A stretch of DNA of 64,000 bases from Ilyomonas sp965199845 (GCA_965199845.1 CBDATZ010000054.1:1054001-1118000); one strand, 5' to 3'; counted from the first letter of the stretch, positions 41,352-51,775 are shown. Made by a program: numbers and translations. The notes: generated from the sequence alone by a model not told the origin.

Positions 41352-43565
41352 ATGGGTAAAAACGTAATTTTAAAAACCAGTGTGCAATTGCTTGGCTACC
41401 AGTTTATTGATGCGAAATATTTGCCGGAAGGCGAAAATGAATATTACCTGCGTAACACGCAAAACCGCAGTGGTATTGATTATCGCGGCTTAAAGGCTTA
41501 CGAGATTGAAGCGCTTGTTCGCAACCACAATACGAGCGATAACTGGAATCATATTCTGGTATCTGATGCCTTTAACCCGGAACTGGTAAAGAATTGCAAA
41601 TTTTACGGTTTGGTTCGCATTGGGAAGTTGGAGCAAGTTGTGCTTAGTTTCAGCGATTTAAAACTGCCGGTTGGTTTGTATAATTCAACCATTATCAGTT
41701 GTGATTTTGGAGATAATGTGGCGATAGAAAACGTTCACTATTTATCGCATTATATTATTGGCAGTGAAGTTATGATTACCAATGTAGATGAACTGGTAAC
41801 AACAAATCACGCGAAGTTTGGAAATGGAATTGTAAAAGACGGTGAACCTGAAAATGTGCGTATCTGGCTTGAGATTGCCAATGAAAACAGCAACCGCAGC
41901 GTGATGCCTTTTAATGGTATGCAACCCGGCGATGCCTGGCTTTGGAGTCATTACCGCGAAGACGAATTGTTGATGAAACGCTTTGCTCTTTTTACCGAAA
42001 AAGAGTTTCCATCTGCGCGCGGTTATTATGGTAAAATCGGAGACAGAGCTGTTATTAAAAACAGTAGTATAATTAAAGATGTCTGGATTGGTGAAGACGC
42101 TTATATAAAAGGCGCAAACAAGCTTAAAAATCTGACTATTAATTCCGGTGAAGAAGGACAAACGCAGATTGGCGAAGGCTGCGAAATTGTAAACGGAATT
42201 ATTGGTTATGGTTGCCGCATTTTTTATGGTGTAAAAGCGGTTCGTTTTATTATGGCTTCGCATTCGCAATTAAAATATGGGGCGCGTTTAATTAATTCTT
42301 ACTTAGGCAATAACGCAACCATTTCCTGTTGCGAAGTATTGAATTCATTGATTTTCCCTACACATGAGCAACATCATAACAACTCGTTTTTATGCGCTGC
42401 TGTTGTTATGGGACAAAGCAATATTCCGGCTGGCGCAACCATTGGTTCCAACCACAATTCGCGTAGCGCCGATGGCGAATTTATAGCTGGTCGCGGCTTT
42501 TGGCCAGGCTTGTGTGTCAGCATCAAACACAATACAAAACTGGCAAGTTTTACCATATTAGCCAAAGGCGATTATGCGTATGAAATGAATGTACCGATTC
42601 CGTTTTCGTTAATCAGTAACGATGTGGCAAAAGACAGGCTTGTTATCATGCCGGCTTATTGGTTTTTGTATAACATGTACGCATTGGCAAGAAATAGCTG
42701 GAAATATGCTGACCGTGATAAGCGCAAAGAAAAAATACAGTTTTTAGAGAATGATTATTTAGCGCCCGACAGCATAAACGAAATGTTTGATTCTCTGGTT
42801 TTGTTTCAAACGGCAACCGGCACAGCTTATTATAAACATAGCAACAGCAACGCTTTGGTAACAGATGAAGAATGCAGATGGAAAGGAAAAGAACTGTTAG
42901 ATAATAAAGCTGATGTTATCAATGAATTAGAAATCGTTGTTCCCGGCTTTGAAAATACAAAGCGAAAAACGATTCTTATTAAAGTGCAGAAAGCATACGA
43001 TGCGTTTACAAACATGATTGTTTATTATGGCATCAATCAATTGATTTTATGGTATAAAGAAAGCCATCAAACAAAAACAAATCTGAAAGATATTTTACCG
43101 CAGGCAAAGAGAAATAATTGGCTGAATATCGGCGGGCAATTAATGCCGGAAGAAGATGTTCATCAATTTAAAATTGATATTAAGGAAGACAATATAAACA
43201 ACTGGCAGGATGTGCATCGTTTTTACTTTGAGCAAGGCGAAAACTACAAACAACAAAAGCGCAATCACGCATTAGCTTCCCTGGCAGAAATTAAAGAAAT
43301 AAATCTGCCCGATTTATCTTCCGAAGACATCATACACTTGTTGGATGAAGCAGTTGAAATAAAGAAAACAATTGTTGAAAACATCTATTCATCAAGAGCG
43401 AAAGACTATACCAATTCATTCCGCAAAATGACGTATGAAAGTGAGGTGGAAATGGAAAAAGTGTTAGGTAAATTAAATGATAATGGTTTCATTAAACAAC
43501 AGCAGCAGGAGCTTGATTTATTTATAAAAGAAGTAACTGCTTTACAAGCCAGCTTACGATATTAA
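41352..43565 (+). CDS. DUF4954 protein (left-handed beta-helix, hexapeptide-repeat type)
   Basis: A 737-residue protein matching the DUF4954 family of Bacteroidota and spirochaetes. It begins with YRGLKAYEIEALVRNHNTSDNW and continues into a long hexapeptide-rich left-handed beta helix (about 100-420: IENVHYLSHYIIGSEVMI, IKNSSIIKDVWIGEDAYIKG, IGEGCEIVNGIIGYG). A helical C-terminal half follows. Such folds often belong to nucleotidyl- or acyltransferases, but this family is uncharacterised. The longer open frame to 41211 begins with TTG and carries 47 residues unlike the family, so the ATG at 41352 is used. Confidence 0.85.
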   Translation: MGKNVILKTSVQLLGYQFIDAKYLPEGENEYYLRNTQNRSGIDYRGLKAYEIEALVRNHNTSDNWNHILVSDAFNPELVKNCKFYGLVRIGKLEQVVLSFSDLKLPVGLYNSTIISCDFGDNVAIENVHYLSHYIIGSEVMITNVDELVTTNHAKFGNGIVKDGEPENVRIWLEIANENSNRSVMPFNGMQPGDAWLWSHYREDELLMKRFALFTEKEFPSARGYYGKIGDRAVIKNSSIIKDVWIGEDAYIKGANKLKNLTINSGEEGQTQIGEGCEIVNGIIGYGCRIFYGVKAVRFIMASHSQLKYGARLINSYLGNNATISCCEVLNSLIFPTHEQHHNNSFLCAAVVMGQSNIPAGATIGSNHNSRSADGEFIAGRGFWPGLCVSIKHNTKLASFTILAKGDYAYEMNVPIPFSLISNDVAKDRLVIMPAYWFLYNMYALARNSWKYADRDKRKEKIQFLENDYLAPDSINEMFDSLVLFQTATGTAYYKHSNSNALVTDEECRWKGKELLDNKADVINELEIVVPGFENTKRKTILIKVQKAYDAFTNMIVYYGINQLILWYKESHQTKTNLKDILPQAKRNNWLNIGGQLMPEEDVHQFKIDIKEDNINNWQDVHRFYFEQGENYKQQKRNHALASLAEIKEINLPDLSSEDIIHLLDEAVEIKKTIVENIYSSRAKDYTNSFRKMTYESEVEMEKVLGKLNDNGFIKQQQQELDLFIKEVTALQASLRY

Positions 43566-43602
43566 ATGAATAAACTGTAACTAAAAGCAACCAAAATTAA
43601 AC

Positions 43603-44841
43603 ATGACTTTATATACCATTCTTACCATCATTATTTGCATATCATCGCTATTCGCTTTTGTAATTGCGAAGTACACGAAACTGCCTACCACCATTGGTGT
43701 TATGATTATAACATTGCTGGTTTCGCTGGTAGCCGTCATATTAAATCGTTCTGTATTGCCGTTCTCTACAAATGGTATTAAAAATGCTATTGCCGTAATT
43801 GATTTTCATGATTTGTTATTGAACCGGATGCTTGGTTTTCTTTTGTTTGCCGGTGCTTTGCATATCAATATAAAAGACTTAAAAAAGCAAAGTCTGCCAG
43901 TCATCTTATTAGCTTCCGGAGGCGTAATTGTTTCTGCGTTTGTTGTTGGTGTATTGACTTACTATTTGTTTCAGTTGTTTCAATTTAATGTGCCGCTTAT
44001 TTATTGTCTTTTGTTTGGTACTCTTATTTCTCCAACCGACCCGATTGCTGTGCTTGGTGTTTTAAAAAATGCAAATATTCCCAAAGCGTTAGAACTCAAA
44101 ATAAGTGGTGAATCTTTGTTTAACGATGGTATGGCGCTTGTTATGTTTACGCTGCTTTATGAAGTCGCATTATCAGGTACCGATCACCTTAGTTTTTCCA
44201 GTGTTTCTCTATTATTTTTACAGGAAGCCGGCGGCGGTTTACTCTTTGGTTTTTTATTAGGTTATGCCGGATATTTTTTAAACAAATCCATAGATAATTA
44301 TGGTGTTGAAGTATTAATTACAGTAGCTATGGTAATGGGTGGTTATGAACTTGCCAATTACTTACATCTGTCCGGTGCTTTGGCAATGGTAACGGCGGGT
44401 ATCATTACGGGCAACCAGGCAAAAAGAGAAGCCATGTCAGATATTACCCGCGATTATTTAGGTAAGTTCTGGGATTTGCTGGATGAAATTTTAAACGCCA
44501 TTCTTTTCGTGCTGATTGGTTTGGAAATGTTGATTATTCCCGTTACAAAAGGCATTGTAGGATTGGGGTTGATTGCCATTGTAATAGTATTGGCAGCCCG
44601 TTATATTTCTGTCGGCGTATTTGTATTTGCTTTAAAAAAAATGATTCCGTTTGAAAAAAATACAGTTCAGATTCTTACCTGGGGCGGCGTGCGTGGCGGC
44701 ATTTCGGTGGCGTTAGCTTTATCGCTCGCCGATTCTATGTATAAAAATGAATTTCTTGCTATCACTTATATTATCGTTGTGTTTTCTATTGTTGTGCAAG
44801 GTTTAACCATTGGAAAAGTGGCTAAGAAATTAACTGCGTAA
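43603..44841 (+). CDS. Na+/H+ antiporter, CPA1 type (NhaP-like)
   Basis: A 412-residue integral membrane protein with about eleven helices. The family's key motif is LISPTDPIAVLG (about 144-155), followed by the conserved ESLFNDGMALVMFTLL (about 170-185) carrying the ion-binding ND pair. GGVRGGISVALALSL near 365 is the conserved late arginine-containing segment. It exports Na+ or K+ in exchange for protons. No C-terminal cytosolic domain is present. It follows the DUF4954 gene by 37 bases, possibly in one transcript. Confidence 0.93.
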   Translation: MTLYTILTIIICISSLFAFVIAKYTKLPTTIGVMIITLLVSLVAVILNRSVLPFSTNGIKNAIAVIDFHDLLLNRMLGFLLFAGALHINIKDLKKQSLPVILLASGGVIVSAFVVGVLTYYLFQLFQFNVPLIYCLLFGTLISPTDPIAVLGVLKNANIPKALELKISGESLFNDGMALVMFTLLYEVALSGTDHLSFSSVSLLFLQEAGGGLLFGFLLGYAGYFLNKSIDNYGVEVLITVAMVMGGYELANYLHLSGALAMVTAGIITGNQAKREAMSDITRDYLGKFWDLLDEILNAILFVLIGLEMLIIPVTKGIVGLGLIAIVIVLAARYISVGVFVFALKKMIPFEKNTVQILTWGGVRGGISVALALSLADSMYKNEFLAITYIIVVFSIVVQGLTIGKVAKKLTA

Positions 44842-44990
44842 AATAAGTTTACTCAAATGCCTTTGGTGTTTTCCTGATTTGATGTAACCAGCGTTTAAAA
44901 CTACGGTTGAACAAGTTGCCGCAAAATGCTAAATATTATTTTAATTCGTAAACAGGAAAGTGCGCGAAAAGTTTCTCGCATCTGCTTTCC

Positions 44991-44998
44991 TATCTTTG
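44991..44998 (+). promoter_or_regulatory. TATCTTTG -7 type promoter element of lepA
   Basis: This exact TAnnTTTG match ends only seven bases before the lepA ATG. If transcription starts four to six bases after the element, the mRNA has almost no leader. A TTTC lies upstream at 44972-44975, at a spacing of 15. Confidence 0.5.
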
Positions 44999-45005
44999 CC
45001 CGCTT

Positions 45006-46790
45006 ATGAAGCACTTTCGCAATTTTTGTATTATTGCCCACATAGATCACGGAAAAAGCACACTGGCAGACCGGCTTCTGGAACGCACCAAAACCATTGG
45101 TGAACGCGACATGATGAACCAGGTGCTTGACGATATGGACCTCGAGCGCGAAAAAGGCATCACCATAAAAAGTCACGCCATTCAAATGCTGTATGAGCTT
45201 AACGGCACAACTTATACATTCAATTTAATTGATACGCCCGGTCACGTTGACTTTAGCTATGAAGTAAGCCGCGCTTTGGCTGCCTGCGAAGGCGCTTTGT
45301 TATTGGTTGATGCTTCGCAAGGCATACAGGCGCAAACCATTTCTAATTTGTATCTCGCTATTGATAATAACCTGGAAATTATTCCGGTTATAAACAAGAT
45401 AGATATGGATGGCGCAATGGTAGCCGAAGTAAAAGATCAGATAATTGATTTGATTGGTTGTAAAGAAGATGAAATTCTGTTAGCCAGTGCCAAAAACGGA
45501 ATTGGTTTGGAAGAAATTCTGGAAGCCATTGTAAAAAGAATTCCATCGCCCAAAGGCAATCCCGACGCGCCTTTGCAAGCCTTGATTTTTGATAGTGTTT
45601 TCAATAGTTTCAGAGGAATTATATCTTATTTCAGAGTGTTTAACGGCACACTTAAAAAAGGCGCGCGCATTAAGTTTGTAGCTACCGGACAGGAATATTT
45701 TGCCGATGAAGTCGGCGTATTAAAATTAGGCTTGCAACCAACGCCAGAAGTTGGCGCCGGTGATGTTGGATATATTGTTACCGGAATTAAAAATGCGAAG
45801 GAAGTAAAGGTTGGCGATACTATAACATTGGCTTCGCAACCCGGCGAAATGATTCGCGGTTTTGAAGAAGTAAAGCCCATGGTTTTTGCCGGCATCTTCC
45901 CCGTGGTAACAGAAGATTTTGAAGAGCTGCGCGATTGTATGGATAAGTTACAATTAAACGATGCTTCTTTAACTTACGAGCTGGAAACCTCGCAGGCATT
46001 GGGTTTCGGCTTTCGTTGCGGCTTTTTGGGTTTGCTTCACATGGAAATTATCCAGGAGCGTTTGGAGCGCGAATTCAATCAAACCGTAATTACAACGGTT
46101 CCCAATGTTAGCTTTCATGCATATACCACGAAAGGCGACAAACTGATTGTAAACAATCCGGCGCAAATGCCGGAAGTCACCAAAATTGATCGTTTGGAAG
46201 AACCATTTATTCGTGCGCAAATCATTACGCTGCCGGATTATATTGGAAACATTATGACGCTTTGTTTAGGCAAGCGTGGCATCTTATTAAACCAAAGTTA
46301 TCTAACTACAACACGTGTTGAGTTAATTTTTGAAATGCCGTTAACCGAAATTGTATTTGACTTTTATGATAAACTGAAAGGACAAACACGCGGTTACGCA
46401 TCGTTCGACTATACGCCAATTGATTATCGCGACAGCGATATTGTGCGAATGGATATTCTTTTAAATGCTGAAAAAGTAGATGCGTTAAGTGCTTTAATTC
46501 ATCGCAGCCGCTCGCAGGATTTTGGTCGTAAGCTATGCGAAAAACTGAAAGAATTATTACCACGCCAGCAATTCCAGATTGCCATACAAGCGGCTATCGG
46601 CGCAAAGGTTATTGCCCGCGAAAACATCAGCGCGATGCGAAAAGACGTAACCGCTAAATGTTATGGCGGTGACATCAGCCGTAAAAGAAAATTGCTGGAA
46701 AAACAAAAAGAAGGTAAAAAACGAATGCGCCAGATTGGTAATGTAGAAGTGCCGCAGGAAGCGTTTTTAGCTGTGTTGAAATTGGATTAA
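45006..46790 (+). CDS. lepA: Elongation factor 4 (LepA), ribosome-bound GTPase
   Basis: A 594-residue translational GTPase close in length to E. coli LepA. G1 is AHIDHGKSTL (about 10-19), G3 DTPGHVDFSYEVSRAL (about 77-92), G4 NKID. Domains II, III and V and the LepA-specific C-terminal domain (CYGGDISRKRKLLEKQKEGKKRMRQIGNVEVPQEAF) follow. It can back-translocate stalled ribosomes and affects 30S assembly. It is transcribed from its own promoter, and the 182-base spacer after it holds no terminator that I can see. Confidence 0.97.
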   Translation: MKHFRNFCIIAHIDHGKSTLADRLLERTKTIGERDMMNQVLDDMDLEREKGITIKSHAIQMLYELNGTTYTFNLIDTPGHVDFSYEVSRALAACEGALLLVDASQGIQAQTISNLYLAIDNNLEIIPVINKIDMDGAMVAEVKDQIIDLIGCKEDEILLASAKNGIGLEEILEAIVKRIPSPKGNPDAPLQALIFDSVFNSFRGIISYFRVFNGTLKKGARIKFVATGQEYFADEVGVLKLGLQPTPEVGAGDVGYIVTGIKNAKEVKVGDTITLASQPGEMIRGFEEVKPMVFAGIFPVVTEDFEELRDCMDKLQLNDASLTYELETSQALGFGFRCGFLGLLHMEIIQERLEREFNQTVITTVPNVSFHAYTTKGDKLIVNNPAQMPEVTKIDRLEEPFIRAQIITLPDYIGNIMTLCLGKRGILLNQSYLTTTRVELIFEMPLTEIVFDFYDKLKGQTRGYASFDYTPIDYRDSDIVRMDILLNAEKVDALSALIHRSRSQDFGRKLCEKLKELLPRQQFQIAIQAAIGAKVIARENISAMRKDVTAKCYGGDISRKRKLLEKQKEGKKRMRQIGNVEVPQEAFLAVLKLD

Positions 46791-46972
46791 AATTAGTCTT
46801 GCTTATTTATTTTGTTTTGCTATTTCTAATCAGCAAAATACATTCTGATTCATTTGATATGTAAGAATTGTTTTATGCCTTTTCTTAATTGTTCTTCGTA
46901 TTTGTAATGTAACCTATACTTTGATGAATGAAATCAAAGTTGCTTTTCTCTTATTATGTAAAAGGAACAGGA

Positions 46973-47941
46973 TTATTTTTTGATATAAAAAATTCTCTGA
47001 TCGCCTTTTCCTTCTACGTTTAACTTTATCGTTTTTCCCCGGAATGACTCGATTTGAGCTTTGGTAAAAACAGGTCGTCTGAAAATCCTTTTGAAAACAG
47101 GTACATAGTAAGATTCAGCAGAAATAAGACTTATATCTTTTTTATATTGTTCGCTGCCGATAAATTGAAATACATCAGAATCATCTACAATTTTATTGAG
47201 TGAAAGCCCAACAGAATTAACGAGATAATTTATGCTTTTGTTCGTATGCAAAAAAACGTGTCTTGGTGCATCTAACTGAACCCAGTTATTTTTATAATGA
47301 TCGTAAGCATAAGAATCTGAAACCGGTATCCGGATGATACATAACCCATCAGGTGATAAAAGCGATTTAATTTTTGTGAGTATTTCCTGCGGATTATCCA
47401 TGTGCTCAAAACTGTGATGCAGCATGATAAGATCATACAGATTATCTTCAGGCAATTCAGTCAAAAATTTCTTTTCCACTTTCCAGCCATCCTTAATTAT
47501 GTCTTTTGCTATAAATGGATCTACACCGTTAACTTTTTTAAAACCTAAATGGAATAGTGCGTCTAACAAATCTCCGCTTCCGCAACCAACATCTAAAATA
47601 TTCATGTCTCTTTTTATAATGCCTTGTAAGGCTGCGGCCTCCTTACTTTCAGGCAATTTAAAAAAATGAAATTTTTTACTGTTAAGTGTTTTGCCAACAG
47701 ATAGATATTTTACAAACTTTTTAATCCTGCTTTTTAAAGAGTTCGCAGATCCCGAAAAGCTATAATAATCGCCTGGATATAACTTGTCAACATCCTGAAC
47801 AGGTTGCGCTATTTGCAATACTCCGCAATTACTGCATTTGTAATATTTATAACAGCTTCGCGTTCCAAACATCATTTCTTTCACATTAAGAATGTCTGTA
47901 AAAGAATTACAATTACAAATCCGGCAGTGTGTTAGTATCAT
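46973..47941 (-). CDS. Class I SAM-dependent methyltransferase with N-terminal zinc-binding motif
   Basis: A 322-residue protein. The N-terminus, CRICNCNSF then YKCSNCGVLQ (cysteines within residues 6-45), looks like a four-cysteine zinc site. The SAM-binding motif ILDVGCGSGDLLDALF (about 114-129) and LIMLHHSFEHMDNP follow. Proteins of this architecture often methylate sugars or nucleotide sugars in polysaccharide loci. It lies next to, and divergent from, the exopolysaccharide operon, which supports a role in glycan decoration. The ATG at 47941 is preferred to the upstream TTG. Confidence 0.85.
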   Translation of the reverse strand: MILTHCRICNCNSFTDILNVKEMMFGTRSCYKYYKCSNCGVLQIAQPVQDVDKLYPGDYYSFSGSANSLKSRIKKFVKYLSVGKTLNSKKFHFFKLPESKEAAALQGIIKRDMNILDVGCGSGDLLDALFHLGFKKVNGVDPFIAKDIIKDGWKVEKKFLTELPEDNLYDLIMLHHSFEHMDNPQEILTKIKSLLSPDGLCIIRIPVSDSYAYDHYKNNWVQLDAPRHVFLHTNKSINYLVNSVGLSLNKIVDDSDVFQFIGSEQYKKDISLISAESYYVPVFKRIFRRPVFTKAQIESFRGKTIKLNVEGKGDQRIFYIKK

Positions 47942-48463
47942 AAACAAAATAATAATTTGTGTAAAGCAACAAATGAATAACAGCTAAAATTTAGTAAATA
48001 AAATTATCAGCATAATACAAATCAGGTCATCGAGTTTGAAACACTAAATTCTTTAAAAGCTTATCATCGTTGCAGTGTAAATGTGGTTAAAAAGTAATTT
48101 TTTGATTGTAATATTTTGCTACTTTTTATTAATACTTCGCAATATTAAGTTGTAAAAGGCAATACCCTAAGTGAAATAAAAAATAAAATAACAGCACATT
48201 ACAAGCAAGCAATAATTGAACGAAACCGAAGGTTAGAATACCGTTATTACAAATGAGTTTAGGAATTTGATACTACAGACTATTTGTTTTAAAACTCGTA
48301 TTTTTTACTTACTAATTATATTACCTGGTTGTTATATAAACAGAAACAAACAGAAGATGAAGAAATTATTGAACTTGTATCGGTTAATTAAAATTAACGA
48401 CCTTCGAATTTCTAAACCGCCAATTCAGTTACATTTGTATGCTTTTAACAAAACTCCGCTTTG
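47942..48463. other. Long AT-rich spacer upstream of the exopolysaccharide operon
   Basis: This 522-base stretch between divergent genes holds no convincing gene; the longest plus-strand frame (48267-48464, 65 codons) has no family resemblance and covers a promoter element. The length and AT content suit a regulatory region for the polysaccharide operon. Confidence 0.6.
48430..48437 (+). promoter_or_regulatory. TACATTTG -7 type promoter element of the exopolysaccharide operon
   Basis: An exact TAnnTTTG match 26 bases before the ATG at 48464, with a TTTC at 48409-48412 placed 17 bases upstream as a weak -33. Confidence 0.55.
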
Positions 48464-49285
48464 ATGAAGATGACTTTCAAACCAAACACTATCTCTGTAT
48501 TTTCTACTCTCATTACAATTCTTTTTTCTTCTCTTCTTTTTTCCTGTACAACCGAGCGCATTTCTTATTTTAAAGATATTTCCGACTCAACCAAAACAAA
48601 ATATATTGATCTTCCTGCTTTTACGCCGCCGGTAATTCATCCCGATGATATTTTAAACATAAATATTCAAACGCTTGACCCGCAGGCAAACCAGCTTTTG
48701 AACCAGGGAAATCTGCCAATCTTATCAGGCATCACAACTACCAATTCGGTAAATGCGCAGCAGCAGGTTGTATCTGGTTATCTGGTAAACAGGAACGGTG
48801 ATATTCACATGGCTTATATCGGCAATGTACATGTAGGCGGTATGACAACAAGTGCCTTACATGATACCATCGAATCACGCATTTCTTATTATTTTAAAGA
48901 GCCTGTCGTGAACGTAAGATTTGCCAATTTTAAAGTCACCGTTTTAGGCGAAGTAAAAACGCCTGCCACTTTCTCAATACCAAACGAAAAACCTACCGTG
49001 CTTGATGCGCTTGGCTTTGCGGGCGACCTTACTATTTACGGCAAGCACAATAATGTATTGTTGATAAGAGAAACCGAAGGGAAAAAAGAAATTACCCGGC
49101 TAAACCTCGACAGCAGTAATGTGATTGCTTCCAACTACTTTTACCTGCGCCCGAATGATGTGCTGTATGTAGAACCGACAGAATCGAGAGTGGAAAGCAC
49201 AAACGCTTACCGCACCCGCGATATTGCTGTGCTGGCAGCCGGCTTATCGCTTATAACCGTTATTGCAGCCCGTTTAATCCGCTAA
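48464..49285 (+). CDS. Polysaccharide export lipoprotein (Wza-like)
   Basis: A 273-residue outer-membrane exporter subunit with an N-terminal signal sequence ending in the lipobox SLLFSC (Cys near 27). Then come the Poly_export domain (about 60-160: IHPDDILNINIQTLDPQ, GYLVNRNGDIHMAYIGNVHVGGMTTSALHDTIE) and an SLBB domain (VTVLGEVKTPATFSIPNEKPTVLDALGFAGDLTIYGKHNNV). A C-terminal hydrophobic helix (about 252-270) fits Wza proteins. It leads the operon with wzc, sulfotransferase, flippase and polymerase genes. Confidence 0.92.
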   Translation: MKMTFKPNTISVFSTLITILFSSLLFSCTTERISYFKDISDSTKTKYIDLPAFTPPVIHPDDILNINIQTLDPQANQLLNQGNLPILSGITTTNSVNAQQQVVSGYLVNRNGDIHMAYIGNVHVGGMTTSALHDTIESRISYYFKEPVVNVRFANFKVTVLGEVKTPATFSIPNEKPTVLDALGFAGDLTIYGKHNNVLLIRETEGKKEITRLNLDSSNVIASNYFYLRPNDVLYVEPTESRVESTNAYRTRDIAVLAAGLSLITVIAARLIR

Positions 49286-49324
49286 CAGAAACTGCTTATT
49301 TTTAATTTCTCAACTACTTATACA

Positions 49325-51709
49325 ATGCGTGAAAATCTGAATGGCACTCTTTCGCCGAAACCGGAAAAGCAAGGTGATATTGATTTGAAATTTATTGTTG
49401 GCAAAGTGTTCGGCAACTGGTACTGGTTTGTTATCTCCGTCATCATCTGGATACTCATTGGCATTTTGTTTATGATTGTGTTTGCACCCAAATGGAACAT
49501 CAGTTCCAAGGTAATTGTAAACGGAACCAACAGCAAAGTACAGAGTGGTTTGTCCAGTGAAGCCGGTATGTTGTCTGACCTTGATTTGTATTCCAAACCC
49601 ATCAATGTAAATAACGAGTTGCAGATATTGCACAGCCGCTCGCTCATTAACCAGACAATCAAAGACCTGCAATTAAACGTGGGTTATTTTATAGAAAGAG
49701 GAATTATTTATCGTGAAACTTACGATCAGTCGCCTTACTTCATAAAGCTGCTTCATTTGGAGCAAATGCCTGCTATGAAAGAAGATCCGCAGAAGTATGA
49801 TATGACGATTGATAAAAACAATGTTGTACACTTTGAAGATGATAATACCGACAGTGTTTTTACTGCGAAATACGGCGATACGCTTCGCTTTTATTACGGA
49901 AGCTGGGTATTGCAAAAAAATCCTTTGGCAGAAGCTGATCCGAACGCCAGTTACCGTTTAAAAATAGCTTCAGTTGGCGCTACTTATGAAGACTTAAACG
50001 ATAATATTATAGCTCTTGTTTACAGCGCCGATGTTACAAGTATTGATATTACAATGGGAAGCAATGTTAAGAAGAAAGGCGTGGCTACATTAGCGCATCT
50101 TCTTAACTTGTATGTAAATTCTGATATTGATAATAACAATCGTATCGCCGATAGCACCATTTCTTTTATCAATTCAAGACTGGCAACGGTTACGCAGGAT
50201 TTGAGCCAGGTAGAAAGTAATATCGAGAACTTCAAAAAGTCGAATAATATTGCTGATTTGGATGAGCAGGGAAGAGCCTTTCTTTCTAACAGTATTGAAA
50301 CGAATAAAGCGCTTGCCGACCAACAGGTTCAGATACAGGTTATAAACGATTTGGTTGCTTACCTGCAGGACGATAAAAACAACCAGCGCGTGATGCCGAC
50401 AACAGCGCCGATAAAAGACCCGGCGTTTGTAAGCCTGCTTGAAAAATACAATGGCTTGCAGCTCGACAGGCAACAACTTTTGGTGAACAGTACAGAAAAC
50501 AATCCGGCTGTAAAAACGCTTGATTTGCAGGCAGCGCAGCTTCGCCAGGATTTGATTAAAAACCTCACTTCGTACGCGCAAAGCTTAACCTTCAGCCAGA
50601 AAGATTTATCGCGCCAGACAAATGAAGTGGCCAGCAACATTCGCAATGTGCCAACACAACAAAGAGTATATCTCGAATTTGCCAGGAAGCAAAACGTATT
50701 GCAATCGTTATATACTTATCTCTTAACAACAAGAGAGCAGGCTGCTGTATCTAAATCAAACATATCTCCGATACGTGTGGTAGATGCGCCGGAAGCTGAT
50801 GAAATTCAATATTTTCCGGACCCGATTATTATATTTATCGTAGCATTACTTCTGGGTTTAATTACACCGGCAGTAACCTTGTTTGTAAAAGAATTATTGA
50901 ACACCAAAGTCATGGTGCCTTCTGATATTGAAGCCTTAACCGAAATTCCGGTGGTATCGCAGATATCGCGCAGCAAAGGAAAAAATGCTTTGGTAGTAAC
51001 AAAAGATACGCGCAGCGAAGTATCGGAGCAATTCAGATTGTTGCGTACCAATCTGCAGTATTTGCTAACCGGCTCTAACGAAAAAGTGATTCTGGTAACT
51101 TCGAGTATGGGCGGCGAAGGAAAGTCTTTTGTTGCCATCAATTTCGCTTCTGTGCTGGCGCTGGCTGGTAAAAAAGTATTGTTGGTTGAAATGGATTTGC
51201 GCAAGCCTTCTTTGTCTGCTTCGTTAGGTCTGTCTAACGAAACCGGCGTTACCAATTATATTGTATCAGATGTTTCGCTTCGCGATGTTATCAAGCCATC
51301 CGGCATTCACGATAATTGCTGGTTGTTAAGCAGTGGCAGCGTTCCGCCAAATCCATCCGAATTAATTATTCATGATAAAGTAGAAAAATTATTCAGCGAA
51401 GCCAGGGCGCAGTTCGATTATGTTATTATAGATACGCCGCCGGCTGGTTTGGTTACAGATGCACAGTTGATTTCGAGATTCAGCGATCTTACTTTATATG
51501 TGGTAAGACAGAAGTTTACCTTTAAAAGACAGATTAGCACCGCAGAAGAACTGGCGTCTAACGGTAAGCTGAAGAAAGCTTATATTGTGTTGAATGATGT
51601 TCGCAAATTGCCCGGTTACAATTACGGTTCCAGCAGTAAATATGAACATGGTTATTACGATCCGAAAAGACCCTGGTACAAGAGAATATTTGGAAAGAAA
51701 CCGGCATAA
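49325..51709 (+). CDS. Polysaccharide co-polymerase / BY-type tyrosine kinase (Wzc-like)
   Basis: A 794-residue inner-membrane protein. An N-terminal helix (about 30-52) and a second helix (about 498-518) flank a periplasmic Wzz/GNVR domain with coiled coils. The cytoplasmic kinase has Walker A SSMGGEGKSF (about 595-604), Walker A' VLLVEMDLRKPSL and Walker B DYVIIDTPPAGLVTDA. A tyrosine-rich tail (NYGSSSKYEHGYYDPKRPWYK) provides autophosphorylation sites. It sets chain length and couples polymerisation to export. It lies 39 bases after the Wza-like gene. Confidence 0.95.
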   Translation: MRENLNGTLSPKPEKQGDIDLKFIVGKVFGNWYWFVISVIIWILIGILFMIVFAPKWNISSKVIVNGTNSKVQSGLSSEAGMLSDLDLYSKPINVNNELQILHSRSLINQTIKDLQLNVGYFIERGIIYRETYDQSPYFIKLLHLEQMPAMKEDPQKYDMTIDKNNVVHFEDDNTDSVFTAKYGDTLRFYYGSWVLQKNPLAEADPNASYRLKIASVGATYEDLNDNIIALVYSADVTSIDITMGSNVKKKGVATLAHLLNLYVNSDIDNNNRIADSTISFINSRLATVTQDLSQVESNIENFKKSNNIADLDEQGRAFLSNSIETNKALADQQVQIQVINDLVAYLQDDKNNQRVMPTTAPIKDPAFVSLLEKYNGLQLDRQQLLVNSTENNPAVKTLDLQAAQLRQDLIKNLTSYAQSLTFSQKDLSRQTNEVASNIRNVPTQQRVYLEFARKQNVLQSLYTYLLTTREQAAVSKSNISPIRVVDAPEADEIQYFPDPIIIFIVALLLGLITPAVTLFVKELLNTKVMVPSDIEALTEIPVVSQISRSKGKNALVVTKDTRSEVSEQFRLLRTNLQYLLTGSNEKVILVTSSMGGEGKSFVAINFASVLALAGKKVLLVEMDLRKPSLSASLGLSNETGVTNYIVSDVSLRDVIKPSGIHDNCWLLSSGSVPPNPSELIIHDKVEKLFSEARAQFDYVIIDTPPAGLVTDAQLISRFSDLTLYVVRQKFTFKRQISTAEELASNGKLKKAYIVLNDVRKLPGYNYGSSSKYEHGYYDPKRPWYKRIFGKKPA

Positions 51710-51732
51710 ATAAATTTATCTTTAAAAAGCAG

Positions 51733-51775
51733 GTACAGGAAAATACAGCCTTTATAAAACGTATTCTTCCTGTAC
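51733..51775 (+). terminator. Hairpin after the wzc-like gene
   Basis: GTACAGGAA (51733-51741) pairs with TTCCTGTAC (51767-51775), extended inside by ATAC/GTAT. No T run follows. It may be a weak terminator or processing site that separates the export genes from the downstream sulfotransferase-flippase set. Confidence 0.45.

Noticed and set aside
48267..48464. 65-codon frame upstream of the exopolysaccharide operon
   Set aside because: It runs through an exact promoter element and its product shows no recognisable features beyond a chance hydrophobic stretch.
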